Shown here one piece after another: positions 23,211-34,712 of a stretch of 64,000 nt of DNA. Every line of letters starts with the position of its first letter. Position 1 is the stretch's first letter. This DNA is from Polymyxa betae (Eukaryota > Endomyxa > Phytomyxea > Plasmodiophorida > Plasmodiophoridae). Location: positions 62,001 to 126,000 of the forward strand of contig RBZT01000705.1 in assembly GCA_003693705.1 (NCBI GenBank), written 5' to 3'. A program made the translations under genes and the position numbers. The notes below the pieces were generated by a model. It was not told the DNA's origin. It saw only the letters and a list, made by a program, of their open reading frames with translations, and ran no database searches.

Positions 23211-24214
23211 TTGATAGTGCCGAAAAGCACGCGGGCTTTTTTAGTCTTTTTAGATTTTTAAGTGGTTGGTGGTTGGCTGCGCTGCAAGCGATAACACAAA
23301 TGATACAAAGCACCCTCAATAAAACTGCAACTTTATCCTAGAATTTCCTATCGTTTACAATCAAATGACGATCTGGTTTTATTAATGCGCTGGCGAGATC
23401 ATTCGCTTATGGTTGCAGGCTGGTAGTGTTCCAGATCGCATCAATTCGAGAGTTCAGAATGAATGCGCATTGTTTTGTAAATTGATTTCCCGAGACGAGC
23501 TAGAATGGCATTCGCTTTCGGTTTATATATGCTGACGTAGTTTAGTAATGTGAATGCGAATTGCAGGAAAGAACTGTAAGCCTAAAGTTGGTACAGACAC
23601 GTGTACATTTCATGGTCATAGCCTTTTACCAGCTTTTTGCTCAGATTGTATATCTTTGGTCATTGGCATTGGCAGCAAGACATCGCCGCTGATGTGCTTT
23701 TAGAGATCGCTCAGACTTCAGGACATGACAAAGGAATGTGCATATTCGAATGTACCTCCTCAATTGGGGATAACCAGAGCAAAACTCAAGGTCGTACAGC
23801 TGTGTAGCAGCTTAACCCCAACTGTTGATTAACTCAAATAGAAAGTAGCGATTCGACAACGTTGGTCACAAGAACGACCGGGTTCAACAAAGACCGAATC
23901 GAGGAAATAGGCGAGAGAAAACAAGTGCGTGAGTCGGACGTTAAGCAGGACTCGGACTCGCGCACTTTGTTTAGCACACGCAGCGCTGTTGTCTGCGTTT
24001 AACTTACTCCTTAAGTAACATCATCATTGGGCCTGGCTTACTGCTGTGATCATTGCCCGATCAGCCAAGCGTCGTCTTCATTCTCTATCCTCCTTGGTAT
24101 GCACGAGTCACGTCTCCATTGCTGTCTACCCTAACCTGCACACAGCGATCGCAGGCCGGCGACGGCTCGCGCCACAAAGTGCTCTATCTGAAAGCCTTTG
24201 CCGCTATCGATGAC
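23211..24214. other. One-kilobase divergent intergenic region
   Basis: I see no coding frame or RNA gene. It separates the divergent four-TM gene and ATG2. Apart from the hairpin at 23921-23970 I see nothing structured. An open frame extends upstream of the ATG2 start from 24053, but it lacks an ATG and conserved features. Confidence 0.4.
23921..23970. repeat. Imperfect inverted repeat (hairpin) upstream of ATG2
   Basis: Left arm ACAAGTGCGTGAGTC (23921-23935) pairs with right arm GACTCGCGCACTTTGT (23955-23970), with one T:G wobble and one bulged base, around a 19-nt loop. Function unknown; possibly a regulatory stem-loop or a dyad protein-binding site. Confidence 0.5.
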
Positions 24215-27200
24215 ATGTTCGGCGTGATCAAAAACCGCCTATGTAAATATTTGCTGAAAAGGCTGTTTGGACGCTACCTGGATGAGGATCTGGACACTGT
24301 CAAGGTCATCGTTGAAGGCGATAATCTCGCTGTTCAAAACCTTCGTCTACGATCGGGCCCGGGCTCCCATCTGACCTATTTGGATTCTGCATGTGCCGAT
24401 CTAGTTACAGTTCACATACCCTGGCGTAACCTACTTCGAGATGGCTGCAAGATTACAATTTCTGGATTTGCTATTGAGATCACCAATGAGAAAAGCGATG
24501 TTAGCAGCAATCTAGCAGCCCTCGTTTCAAATCCGCGTTCTTCCTCACACGATCCTTACCTACATCGAGCCCTTCTTGCGATTTTCAAAAACGATTCTCA
24601 GGACGATGATTTGGACGAAACAGGAATTGACGAGTTGCCGATAGGCAGCAACAAAAAATCTCTAGATTGTGTGAGCGGTTACATTCGTCAAGTACTTTCC
24701 AAGACACATGTCACGATTACAGATATTCGCCTGAAAGTCCGACCAGCTCAAGACGTCAATTTCATTGTTGCAATTCCCAGGTTATGGTTTCAAGATGGTG
24801 TATTGGAATTTGATAAGGGCGCAACAGTGTACGAAGAGCGAGTCGCTGAGCCGCTTTTGGTTATTGGTGACATGGTTCGCGCTGAATTCGACGATTATAC
24901 TTTAACGTGTGATATTGACGTTATTCAAGGCCGAATTCCAGTATCGTTGTTGCGTTTTTTTGCCATCCCTGCGGGCTCTATGCCTCAATCAGAAACTCGC
25001 TTTGAACAGCCTTCTTCGGAATCGAAAGCAATTGGAGATTATGCTAGTATCAGCCAGCTTAAGCTCAACGTACAAAAGGCTGTTGTTGTTCTCGATTCAA
25101 ACGAAGCACAGTTTGGCTTTAATCTCGACAATGTGGACATCGATCTCGCTATAGCACCAAAAATCGCTTTGCGCTCGTTTTCTATTGGTGTTGGCGAGAT
25201 TATCGACGAAATTTGCTCCATTCCTGTCTTACAGTTTACGCCTCGCGATCAGCATCGTAAACCCAATTTTCTGTTAAGATCGAATGGATTGGATTTGCAG
25301 CCCTTCTTGGTCTCAGCTGACATGGACACACTGTATCGGTTAAAAGCTCTTCTTAGGGAATCTCTTAAACAGATCCCGACTAGAAAGGCATTGTCTTACA
25401 CGGATCAGAAATGCGGCGACTTTGTTGTATCAGTGATGGGACCGATCGTGCTACATTATATTGGCTACCTTGAAGTTCTGATTGATTCGCCAATTGCTGC
25501 TGTGATTGGTGCAGACACGACTGTTCTCTCGATAGAACATTCTCTCATTGAGATTCGCGAAATTCAGCAAGGCCGCATCATGTTTTCTTCTACATTAAGC
25601 TGCTCTATACGGTTTCGCTATTTGAACGACTTGGCTTCGACGATCCCTGCCATCTTCCCGAATAAAAGACGAACGTCATCCCGTATCTATCAGACCGACG
25701 ATTTTGTCTCCGATCGCGACGGCTTATTACTGCCTGTGTCATATAAACTTGCCTACATGGACGCCGCCCAAATAACTGCATCTTGTCAGCTAGCGAACAT
25801 CGAAGTCCATCTTAACGAGCACGTTCTGACAGGGCTCTACTCCGTCTTCCAGAACCACTCCAGGAATCTTGCCGCAAGTACTGTCGATCTTAGCAATTTT
25901 TCATGCTCATGGGCGGTTTCCGCTAGCTGCGACGAAATGCGGGTGTTCTACACCGCGCCTAATTGTAAGTTTCTGCTGCTTGCTGAAAGCGGGCTCTCTG
26001 TTTTCGCTTCACCAGCAGCAGTGAGTGCATCTGTAAGCTCTTTGTCTTTAAAAAAGGATTCCGTTGCTATCGTTTCGCACTTTGCTACACCAACGAATTT
26101 GGTAAACTTCGCTGCATTCGAGGCATGGGCCCTTTGGAGAGAAGACCACGCTGATGTTTCTGTTGCGATTCGAAATATTGTTGTCTCTTTGAATCAAGAT
26201 GCATTCGACTTTGCTGAATGTGCATTATCTATTCATTCAATGACAACGAAATTGAGCAACAGGGACGACCCTGCCAATAGCTGCAGCAGCAGCAACAGGT
26301 ACAACTGATTTCACAACGTTTTGTTATGCCAATCTGTCTTCGGTTTAATGGGGATGATTGGGCTAAGAATGAACCAGGTGTTTTTCATTCCAAAGCAATG
26401 TCGAGGACTGCGCCATTCTGTTCTCGTCAGCAGATCCATCAGGCCCGCGGTTGACGTTGGTCTTCGAGAAACTCTACAAAACTGTCAGCAGAGATCGTTT
26501 GAACATTCTGCTATGCGGCTTATCTCTGCATTTGATCGATCGGCTGCCCTCTCCGATCACATTCTCCTCACATTGTGGTGACTCTCTGCTGGAATATCTG
26601 ATCGATTCTGGCCATGTCGTCATTCTGTCACTAGACGTTGCCGAAGCTGATCAACATTTGTCAGCACTATCAGTAAACGTCGGTCATGTTGCTTTAATGA
26701 CCTGCGCCGACACGCTAACGTTGACGTACCGAGCGGGCGTCGCCATCTGGGAAGACGTTTCGCCCCGCTTACTCGCCATCACGTCGAACGGTAAACCTTT
26801 GGATGACAGGTTTTCCGTTTCTCAGAAGCATGCCGATGTTGTCTCACTGGCAGCATCCCAAGTGTTGACGCGGAATAATGCTTCTGGAGGCCTTCCAGCT
26901 GTCCTAGACGCATTCGAAGGTAGCATCAGCGAGGCCCTAAATGTGGAATTAGACGACTCTTATCTTTCTGATGAGCGCTCCACCGGACTAGGCCACGGTG
27001 CTCAGCAGATTTTGTCTGTCATCGAGGATTCATACGATGCCGCCCCTTCAGCAACTCTACCAAATCGAAATGAGATGAAAGCTCTGTACCATAATACTGA
27101 CTTCCGCATAATCGAATCCCATTTCGCTTCGATCGATTTCGAAGCGGGCAACGAGGCACCTTTCGTTGATCAAAAGATCGTCAGCTCTGATGGTAGCTTT

Positions 27201-29056
27201 CCAGCTCTAAAGCTGTCACTCAACCTACGAATCGAGGGCATCACGTTGAGGTTATTCGGAGGGTGCGATTTTCGGGAACGAAGGAGCTTCAATCCTGCGT
27301 TCAGAAGCGACGGCCCTAGAACTGGGTGTACTGAGGATTATATGCAAGGCATTTGCAGGCCTCTTGAATCGAATTCGCCCGCTCCACCAGCTTCATATTC
27401 CTGCGTTAACGGTATTACCTCAAGATCAATTGAAGTGAATGTTGCATATGACTTGAAATTTCAGGCAGCGGTCGACATCGTGAAAGCGCAGATATCATTG
27501 AGATTGTCCTATCTGATTTGCAGGTTTCTCGCCGGTCGTATACTTTTTCAACGACTGTTTCCGAATCACAAAAGTTTTATGGGACCCTTGCCAGTATCAT
27601 TATCAATGACCATGTCAAGGACTCCCATTTCACAAAACTTCTCGGCCCGTTGGTGGCAAATCGTCGCAATGATCGTGTATTGCTTTGTCTTAACGTACTT
27701 AATGTCGAATCTGAATTTTTCCTCCTTAGATCAAAGCTCTGACCATCACCATCGAATCTGTTAATGCAGCGTCCTACTGCGCTGAACATCGTGTCGAGAT
27801 CCAGTTAGCTCCACTGGATTTGACATTAGATGGTGTAACGCTTGCATTCGCAATCCAGTTCGCTACCGGCATCGAATCAGTTTTGGAACCAGTTGTAGCG
27901 ACACCCCTGGAGGATGAATTGGATACAGTTCAGGTTGTAATTTTGAGTAGTTTTCGATTATCTCGATTTCGATGTCGGTTTGAGCACATTTTGATCAATC
28001 TGCAGCCTTTCTGAAACTCATGTCAATATTCAGGTTCTAGCGAACTTGGACCCGACAGTATATGTTCATTTCTTCGACTGTGCTACGACTGCTCTTAATG
28101 TCACCTATCGTCCTTCCAACGCAGATCTGGGCTGTATCAGTGGGCCTGCTGATTACATCAAGCTGCTCCAATTGTATGACTGTTTTGGTTCATTACTATT
28201 GCATACTGTTCTATGTTGCAAAGCGACTCAATGGTAGAACCAGTACTTATTTTAGTTAGGCTCCCTGTCCAAGATGCAACATTCGTGTTAAAGCACGTGT
28301 CGTTACGGGGTCTTTCTGGCTATACCAGAGCAGTTTGCGATACAATCCAAATATGGGCTCGCGATATTGCTCGGAATCAATACCATAAGTAAGAACGCGT
28401 ACAATGCTTCGCTCTGAATCCCTGTATATATGATGACTTAGATACCTTGGAAGCATTGTTCCATTCCGCTCTATGGTGCGGTTAGGCAGTAGCGTCAGAG
28501 ATTTGGTCTTCACTCCGATCTGTCATCGAATTCATCATATGGTTCCATCAAGCAATTATCATCATCGCCCCAGGTTCGATACAAGGAGCGGGAATTCAAT
28601 TCATGTTGCTCGCCAGTTTGGAACCGAAGCGGTTTCGTTGGCTGTTGTGATGTTATCGGGAACTGAAGGTAGATTTTTTTCGTACGATTCATTGATTCTT
28701 GACTGCTAATTTCTGTAGTGATGTTGGATGCCGTTGAAGGAAGAGGTCCAAATCAGGTGTACGATCGTGAGCCTTCCGGGTTCTACGATGGTCTTCGGTG
28801 TGCGTTAACATCAGTGTCAGAAGGTGCTCGTTTAGCCAGCCATAGCATCGTTGGGGTGCCATTAAAAGAATGGCGCAAGCACAACGGTGGTATTGAAGCA
28901 ATCCGGTCGTTCATTCGAGGTGTTCCTCGGGCTGTATTACAGCCGGCTCGTGCTGCTACCCATGCTCTTAAAGTCACCCTGCAAGGGCTCAAAAACACGA
29001 TCGATGCGGACTCGGCCGAGCGCAGGCGGCGGGCACGTAGACGGCATAGACGGTGA
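24215..29056 (+). CDS. ATG2: Autophagy-related lipid transfer protein ATG2
   Basis: ATG at 24215, MFGVIKNRLCKYLLKRLFG, is a chorein-N start, with the usual followers DLDTVKV, NLAVQNLRLR and the VTVHIPWRNLL strand. Exon 1 is about 2.1 kb. Introns follow near 26297, 27410-27530, 27725-27750, 28010 and 28680-28715. The last exon encodes MLDAVEGRGPNQVYDREP then GFYDGLRCALTSVSEGAR and LKEWRKHNGGIEAIRSFIRG, which fits the ATG_C/CAD tip of ATG2 and not the C-terminus of VPS13. The product is a rod with a hydrophobic groove that moves phospholipids from ER to the growing phagophore. The length (about 1500 aa) is near that of yeast and animal ATG2. Middle exons are poorly conserved and their borders approximate. 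Confidence 0.78.
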
Positions 29057-29243
29057 TGCTGAATGTCTTGAAACTCCATTTCTCCATCTGATCTTGTCTT
29101 TATCCGTCACTAAATGCCATGTTAATATTATTTATCAAACAGTGGAGAACACGACCAGTGCCGACTACTGCAACTCCAGAGCCTATTTCGCTCGAAATGT
29201 GCAGTTTAGTATCAATTCTGTCCTATAGTTGTACCATGTCGAT

Positions 29244-29934
29244 ATGAAATCCATTCTCTCTCATGTCGTGCTGCCCTTTGCCTCGCAACTTTTCCCAGCG
29301 AGATTCAGCCTGCATTGTCATACCAGTATGATGATACCAATCACGTTGGTTAGAGAAGCCGGCGCTATCGTCCTGGTCGGTGTCTTATGGGGCTGTGAGA
29401 AACGCTAAGATAGGGTCTACCAACGGCAGCTGACGCCATCCTGATTGGCAGGCACAAATCCGTTTCTGAATCAAAAGACAGGCGCGTCCGATTCAGGGAA
29501 GAAGACTGGATCGCGACTGTATCATCTGTTTGGAATCTTCCTGAACTGGAAAGTGAGTGGGAGTTCAATATAATTAATGAATAACTGACGGATTCTGTCT
29601 GAGTTTATTCTGCCATATCTCGTGAATCAGTTAGGCTCGGCTGCTTATGTCTACACGTTGTCGAAATCTGGTTTGCAATTGGACTTTCGAATCTGCAAGA
29701 TATCTCTGATATACGATCCACTCAGATATATCGATGTCATTGCCAATTTGCAATGCCCTCGCTGTCATATTTACAGTGATAACAAGCAGGCTAATAGGAG
29801 AACATCCATTATCGAATGGTAATTTGGTGCCTGATGTCACGGTCGCTTCTTGAGATTTTTATTCAGAGGGGTTGCTTGGCGTTCTGCTTGCGATGTTGGG
29901 CATTACAATTTGCTTTTACGCCAAGCTTCAATAA
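29244..29934 (+). CDS. Unknown protein with signal-like N-terminus and C-terminal membrane anchor (multi-exon)
   Basis: Proposed ATG at 29244 (MKSILSHVVLPFAS) with a hydrophobic start. An intron near 29376-29420 follows, then DAILIGRHKSVSESKD and EEDWIATVSSVWNLPELE. An intron runs GTGAGT..CTGAG (29548-29602), then FILPYLVNQLGSAAYVYTL and LQCPRCHIYSDN with a CPxC pair. A last short exon encodes GLLGVLLAMLGITICFYAKL before the stop, a terminal membrane helix. I do not recognise the family. The layout (luminal domain, C-terminal anchor) suggests an ER or secretory membrane protein. Confidence 0.4.
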
Positions 29935-30016
29935 ACGTGTACATTTCGCAGAAAAAAGCAAAAGTCGGTAAATTTCGCCAATGGAGATTGTATTGAAAAA
30001 TTCAAGCTGGTAGTTA

Positions 30017-31355
30017 TCACAGAACAGCAGCTTGGAGAGCATTGTATTTACGTAGTAAAGCTTGATGCTCTGCCGAATCCGATGGTACTTGACATCGTGC
30101 CCCGATTAGCTCCAGGATTCGACCATCTGCAGGATGCTGCTCGAAGAATCGTTTGCTGTTGGCCGCCGGCATCGATGCAATCTGCCGGGACCAGCAATCC
30201 AGAATTTGACACAAAGCTGCATCTGATTCGTCGATCCTTCCTAAACACAGAATTCAGCTCAAATATCAAAATGGCAATAAAACAACGAGCCAATAAATGG
30301 TTTCAATTGAATATTAAATCTGATAGAGAGTATTACAATAAACGAGACCGTATTATTTGTACCTAATTTCTCGAGAGCTCTGGCGACCTGATAATAGCCA
30401 TCAGGTTGATCTGGGCGTAAGCGGACCAGATTGCGGAAACAATCGAGAGCCTTGGCCCATTGTCCATCGCTGACGAATAATTTGCCCCGAAGCAGATGCG
30501 CATTTGGCATGGAGCTGCCATCGGCACAGAGCTCGAGAGCTTTATCGCATTCTTTAGTTGCTTCGACCTACAAATAATATCTGAGAGCCTGATGCTGTCT
30601 GATCGTATGTCAAAAGGTACGAAATTGTTGGCCCGATAATGGCAAAGAGCGAGCTGGTAATGAATCTGTGAATCATGAGGCTGTAATAGAGCCGCCGTAG
30701 ATAGCGATTTCAGTGCTCGCCGTGTATCATCGAGTTTCAGATAAACCCGTCCTAATGCTAAATGGGCCTTCCAAAGACCCGGATTTGATTGAATGATCTC
30801 TTCATATACACGACATGCCTCTATAATTCATCAGATATCAGATACTCGTACAAGAGCCACTCTCTCAATAGCTACCAGGGATCCTATCAAGGCTATCCAA
30901 CGTCTTCGCTAATAGAAACAGAAGATCGTAACGATTCGGATGGGTTGGATCCGCATAAGGCAATGCTTCACGCATCCTGAATCAGAAACCATCACCGAAA
31001 CGATCAACCGACGGCGGTCGTGCTGACCTCTTCACGGCCTCCATCCGATCAGTACGGCTGCCATGCGTGACCAGATTCACGGCCAGATTGTAATGCGCTT
31101 CCAACAATCCTGGAGCGAACTTGATCGCACGACGAAAGTGTTCGTTCGCCTAATCGAGACGAGCGTTCGTCAGCAACAGCGTACTGGCCCCCCAGCAGAG
31201 GACGCGACCACGAACCTCTTTGATCTGTCCGCTCATCTGTAAGAGCTGGCCCAGGACATTATGTATGTTGGGATTGGTCGGATCCAGCACGAGACAGGTT
31301 CGGAAGGCGTCGATGGCGGGTGCTCGAAGGCCTTGCTGGACGTAGCTTTGCCCGA
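30017..31355 (-). CDS. Tetratricopeptide-repeat protein (multi-exon; start not resolved)
   Basis: At least seven TPR units can be read across small introns, for example PAIDAFRTCLVLDPTNPNIH, FRRAIKFAPGLLEAHYNLAV, YEEIIQSNPGLWKAHLALG, ALKSLSTAALLQPHDSQIHY and ALDCFRNLVRLRPDQPDGYY. All carry the W/L-G-Y-A-F-A-P spacing. One intron (about 30242-30367) is unusually long and AT-rich. The last exon ends LLRKYNALQAAVL at the stop 30017. No ATG is visible upstream of the first TPR unit, where an acceptor-like TCTCGCAG sits 27 bp from the stop of the ARM-repeat gene. Either a first exon overlaps that gene or the two are one transcript. The TPR family (cilium, OGT-like, APC) cannot be told. Confidence 0.6.
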
Positions 31356-31381
31356 GCCTGCGAGAGCGTTAGAGTGAGCAA

Positions 31382-32476
31382 CTATTGAGCGAGAGAGAGA
31401 GGAGAGCCCGACTGGGAGATGGCGGCGACGACCGCGACCCGATCCTTCTTAGAGAGAGACGATGTGAGACGATCTGGTTGTGGGAATCCTTTCACAATAG
31501 AGCCAATAGCAGTACATGATACATGAGCGATATCCATATCCGGATTACGAACAGATCCGATCAATGACGGAAGCGCGCCGACCTCGAATCTACGATGCAA
31601 TTGAGCGCTGAGGCGAACGATGGAGACACAACTGCAGCTGACGCTCGAAGTTTGTGATCGGGACCGCTGCCACAGATGATGGTTAATGTCAGCAGGCTGT
31701 TCATGGCGATCTCTTTATTCGAATCCGAGACATTACTGGTGATCTGACGTAGTAGACCGGGACATCCAGCAATGGCGCCCGTTAACGACGCTAAACAAAA
31801 AGTTAGCAAACTTTGTCGAGTTTTGAGAAACGATAAAATCTCAAGAGCACATCAAATACTTTTTTATAAAAAAAATAAAAAAATAAAAAACCTGGCTAGA
31901 TCAATGTTATCAACGGGTTCAGCTTACAGTTCTGAGCAACGTCCATGACGATGGCGGCGGCCAGACGACGAAGTTCGACGTTCTGATCGGCGAGGAGCGT
32001 TTTCAGGTTCGTGAGACCGCCCGAATAGACGATGCCTTCGCGAACAGCATCGGATGCGGCCGCCCCCATCTGCATGGTGTTCAAGATGCGAATTCGGGTC
32101 TCCAGCGAATCCGCCTCCTGAAGATGCTGGAACAGGAGCGAGGCCGTCTTCTCGGGCGTCCCGAGATTATCGTTGATCAGATAGGCGCCAGCACCAGCGA
32201 TGGCGGCCGCCACCGACCACTTGATCCGACGTCCCCAAACATCTATCATCGACGTTAAACACGAATCGCGATTCGAACGGAAACGAGACCTCGCGATTTT
32301 CGATGGACGGCGCCGGACGCGATCTTGCCGGCCTCGGCCGCCGTCTCAAGGTCGGCGGCAGATTTGTTCAGGGCGCCGGTAGCCGAGCTCGCCAGAAATC
32401 GGATCGGGTGGCGACCTTGTAGGGCGACCTGATGAATGAGTCGGGATCTGACCCATCTGGTCATCATGGAAGACAT
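31382..32476 (-). CDS. Mitochondrially targeted armadillo/HEAT-repeat membrane protein
   Basis: ATG at 32476. Exon 1 begins MSSMMTRWVRSRLIHQVALQ then RHPIRFLASSA, a typical mitochondrial presequence without acidic residues. A 47-nt intron (32243-32289) joins KSR to DVWGRRIKWSVAAAIAGAGA, a hydrophobic inner-membrane-like segment. ARM/HEAT-like helices follow: SLETRIRILNTMQMGAAASD, LTNLKTLLADQNVELRRLAA, KEIAMNSLLTLTIICGSG and GALPSLIGSVRNPDMDIAHV. A long AT-rich intron lies at about 31793-31937. Stop at 31382. A telobox (32784-32792) lies upstream. The protein is probably anchored in a mitochondrial membrane; its partner is unknown. Confidence 0.6.
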
Positions 32477-32819
32477 TGATCAAATGATTGCGCGAATACC
32501 GCCGATCTGTCTCTCTCCAGAACTTGACGTCTGGGCTCAGACAGCGGCCGATACAGACCCCAAATCGGCCCCAAGACCCCACCAGCAACCATATCCAACT
32601 GAAGGGATCCCTCAGATCCCGTTCAGATGCGGTTGGCTTCAGCGATCGGGGGCCGGTATGACTCGGCCGATCCTTTTCGCAACTCTCTGGAATGATGTTG
32701 GGCATTGCTGGGCTCGATACGTTAACTGAACACCTCATTGCAATGTGGATGTCGAATGGTTGATCGGGCATGGAAGGGAATAGAAACCCTAATCACTGCC
32801 TGCCGGTCTTTCACCAAAT

Positions 32820-32925
32820 TGATTGATGATTGTAATGTTACTTTCTCAATTAAACTCTTCCCTCCTTATGATGTAATGTTACCTTCCTAATAATCCCTTC
32901 CATCGTAAATAATGTAATGCTAATC
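32820..32925 (-). repeat. Satellite units, inverted copy set (left)
   Basis: Two degenerate units of the form GTAATGTTAC..TTCCCTCCTTATGAT lie here. They are the reverse complement of the units at 33225-33430 (ATCATAAGGAGGGAAG..AACGTAACATTAC). Confidence 0.7.
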
Positions 32926-32950
32926 CGGCCATAGAGTGCATTCTGTTATT

Positions 32951-33189
32951 ATGGTAGACGAGCTACCGGTAAGATCGCCGAAATCGTCATGTTTCGCCTG
33001 CTGGAGTGCAAACAGGACCAGAACCAGCTAAGAGTTGTACCGCTGTTCTTGCAGATTATCAAAGCAAACGATGGCAGAAAGAAGGCAGATCCCGCGGCTA
33101 CGAATCCGACGAATGGGTTGGTTAGGGTTTCAAATTTGAAACATACGCTATTTGAACGTGTATCGCCTGGACCTTGTCTACAGAAATGA
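32951..33189 (+). CDS. Tiny two-exon gene, about 63 aa, between inverted satellite arms
   Basis: ATG GTA GAC GAG CTA CCG at 32951-32968 is followed by a near-ideal intron at 32969-33015 (GTAAG..ACAG, 47 nt). Exon 2 then reads DQNQLRVVPLFLQIIKAND, GRKKADPAATNPTNGLVR, and on to the stop at 33189. The good donor and acceptor and the intact downstream frame support it. The shape (short hydrophobic stretch, basic tail) is like small organelle proteins. Not recognised. Confidence 0.35.
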
Positions 33190-33224
33190 TTATCCTCAAG
33201 CGCTTCTATTATGAGGGTAGAGTG

Positions 33225-33430
33225 TATTAAAAAAGTAACATTACAGCATTAGGAAAGAAGGGTTTACAGTATTAAGAAAGTAACATTGTCCTATGGAGGG
33301 AAGCGTCTATTAAGAACGTAACATTACATCATAAGGAGGGAAGAATTTAAGAACGTAACATTATATCATAAGGAGGGAAGAATTTGTTAAGAACGTAACA
33401 TTATATCATAAGAAGGGAAGGGTTTACATA
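33225..33430 (+). repeat. Satellite units, direct set (right), about 40-50 bp period
   Basis: About five units of the pattern TTAAGAACGTAACATTA(C/T)ATCATAAGGAGGGAAG, with the last three nearly identical. The units become more alike to the right. They are inverted relative to 32820-32925. Confidence 0.8.
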
Positions 33431-33507
33431 CATGAGAGGTGCATATTGCGTATGTTATAGAGAGATGTGGTATCCCTCTGACCATTGATTATCATTCAGG
33501 TTCAGGA

Positions 33508-33858
33508 ATGCATCCGATCAGCTTCGCTGACCCAGACCGACATCCGCAATGGTTGTTGCCACTATGTCCTGTGTATTGAGATACTGACCATGTCCTGCAC
33601 AGCGCTGATCTGATTCGTGGTCTGGCGCGATGCCATGATGAACGCTCGGTGGCCAAGTTCTTCGGCGCCTGTAATGGTATCAAATCATTACTAGATCAAT
33701 GTGTTAAGAAAGAGGTCTTGTTACTATCTGCGGATCCATTTACCGGTCTCAGATTTATTCATTAGAAATTACCAAAACGGCAGAAGAATCTCGAGGAAGC
33801 ACGACGCTTGCGGGCGAAATGGGCTGAAACCAGAAAAACCCATGACGAGATAAGATAG
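33508..33858 (+). CDS. CMC2: COX assembly mitochondrial protein CMC2 (twin CX9C)
   Basis: Three tiny exons (33508-33551, 33603-33714, 33766-33858) are separated by two 51-nt introns. The start MHPISFADPDRHPQ matches the MHPdLs start of CMC2. The junction codon TG|C supplies the first cysteine of C-ADLIRGLAR-C. HDERSVAKFFGACN then carries the family's KFFG.CN element, and C-NGIKSLLDQ-C is the second CX9C. The C-terminal exon is basic (KLPKRQKNLEEARRLRAKWA). About 82 residues, the usual family length. Twin CX9C proteins are imported and oxidised in the mitochondrial intermembrane space by Mia40; CMC2 supports cytochrome c oxidase assembly. Confidence 0.85.
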
Positions 33859-34008
33859 TCGATATTGAATCCAGATCTGTCTCTACTAAAGTATTCGTCC
33901 TTTGACTCTTCTTGGACACCAGCTTCGTAAACCCTAATACCCTAGCCAATCTTTGCCTACCTCGTCCAATACAAAGGTACGATGAATTCGTTTTTTTTGT
34001 ATGTTTTA

Positions 34009-34446
34009 GGATCCCAGGCTCACATGAATGAGCTGTTGAGCGCGCAAACCTCTGCGGATGGTAGTCCGCGAGCGCCCCCGGAACTGTGACTGATCCATGG
34101 CTTCGTGATGAATTGCAATGCCGACTGGGCCGGTATTTCTGCCCGCAATCCACAAAAGCCCTGGAATAAACATTCCAGGGCTAACCCCGCGACCCTCTCT
34201 TCGATATAGGCGTCGCGTGTTGGATTGTAGCCGGGCAGAAACTCCCGCAGACGCTGGCGTAGGGTCGCCAGTTCTTGGGCTTTTTTCTTTCGACAATGCC
34301 GGAAGAAGAGGCTCCAGGCTGTCGTTGTGTTCCTTGGCCGATTTGAGCTGTTTCGACAGCCTGGCGACTTTTTTAGAAGCCTTCCAGACGAGACCTGCCT
34401 CGTGAATAGCCCATAACTTGCTCGTCGCCACTGCGCTTTTGGATAA
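34009..34446 (-). CDS. Uncertain basic open frame with coiled-coil stretch
   Basis: A minus-strand frame of about 146 codons has no ATG at its start, but an acceptor-like TTTTTATAG lies just upstream. It contains LVWKASKKVARLSKQLKSAK and a Pro/Arg-rich remainder. A telobox doublet lies right upstream at 34466-34484. It could be the last exon of a gene whose beginning was overwritten by the Rep element, or a chance frame. Confidence 0.25.
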
Positions 34447-34465
34447 CAAAACCTATAAAAATTCG

Positions 34466-34484
34466 TTTTTAGGGCTAGGGTTTA
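34466..34484 (+). promoter_or_regulatory. Telobox-like doublet at the left edge of the Rep element
   Basis: TTTTTAGGGCTAGGGTTTA lies 25 bp outside the left inverted arm and about 85-100 bp upstream of the rep N-terminal ATG at 34567, oriented with rep. It may be a host promoter element captured next to the insertion, or the mark of an insertion into telomere-like sequence. Confidence 0.4.
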
Positions 34485-34508
34485 TAACTCGGGATGCCTT
34501 CTTGTGTT

Positions 34509-34712
34509 GCGCTGTCCGTGGGTGCGTCAGGAGCCAGCGTCGTAGTGTGGGCGCCATTTTTAAACAATGGTTTCAATGTTTATTGACGATGAGGCGGATG
34601 CTGTCGACGTTGGCGAAGGTGTTGACGGTGAAGAAGAAGTTGTTGACGGTGAAGAAGAAGTCGATTTGGCAAAGAGGACTCGTTCGATGGTTTTCACGCT
34701 CCATGTGAACCA
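34509..34712 (+). repeat. Left 204-bp inverted arm of the Rep element
   Basis: It pairs end to end with 35714-35917 (coordinate sums constant at 70426), with only about two mismatches. It includes 58 bp before the rep ATG and the first ~49 codons of the rep frame, among them the CRESS motif-I-like VFTLHVN. Confidence 0.95.

Noticed and set aside
32346-32771. Minus frame upstream of the ARM gene with a hydrophobic FSWIWLLVGSWG stretch, and the plus frame 32436-32729 over it.
   Set aside because: Neither has support beyond being open. The region is more likely the ARM gene promoter and leader, with a telobox at 32784.
32951-33130. Minus-strand hydrophobic reading (GFVAAGSAFFLPSFALIIC) that looks a little like a COX7C-type subunit.
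   Set aside because: It has no ATG and no usable acceptor upstream, whereas the plus strand has an ATG and a canonical GTAAG..ACAG intron over the same bases.
34466-34484. Interpretation of TAGGGCTAGGG as an interstitial telomere scar marking Rep integration by end healing.
   Set aside because: The same doublets sit before unrelated genes without any insertion, so a promoter motif is simpler.
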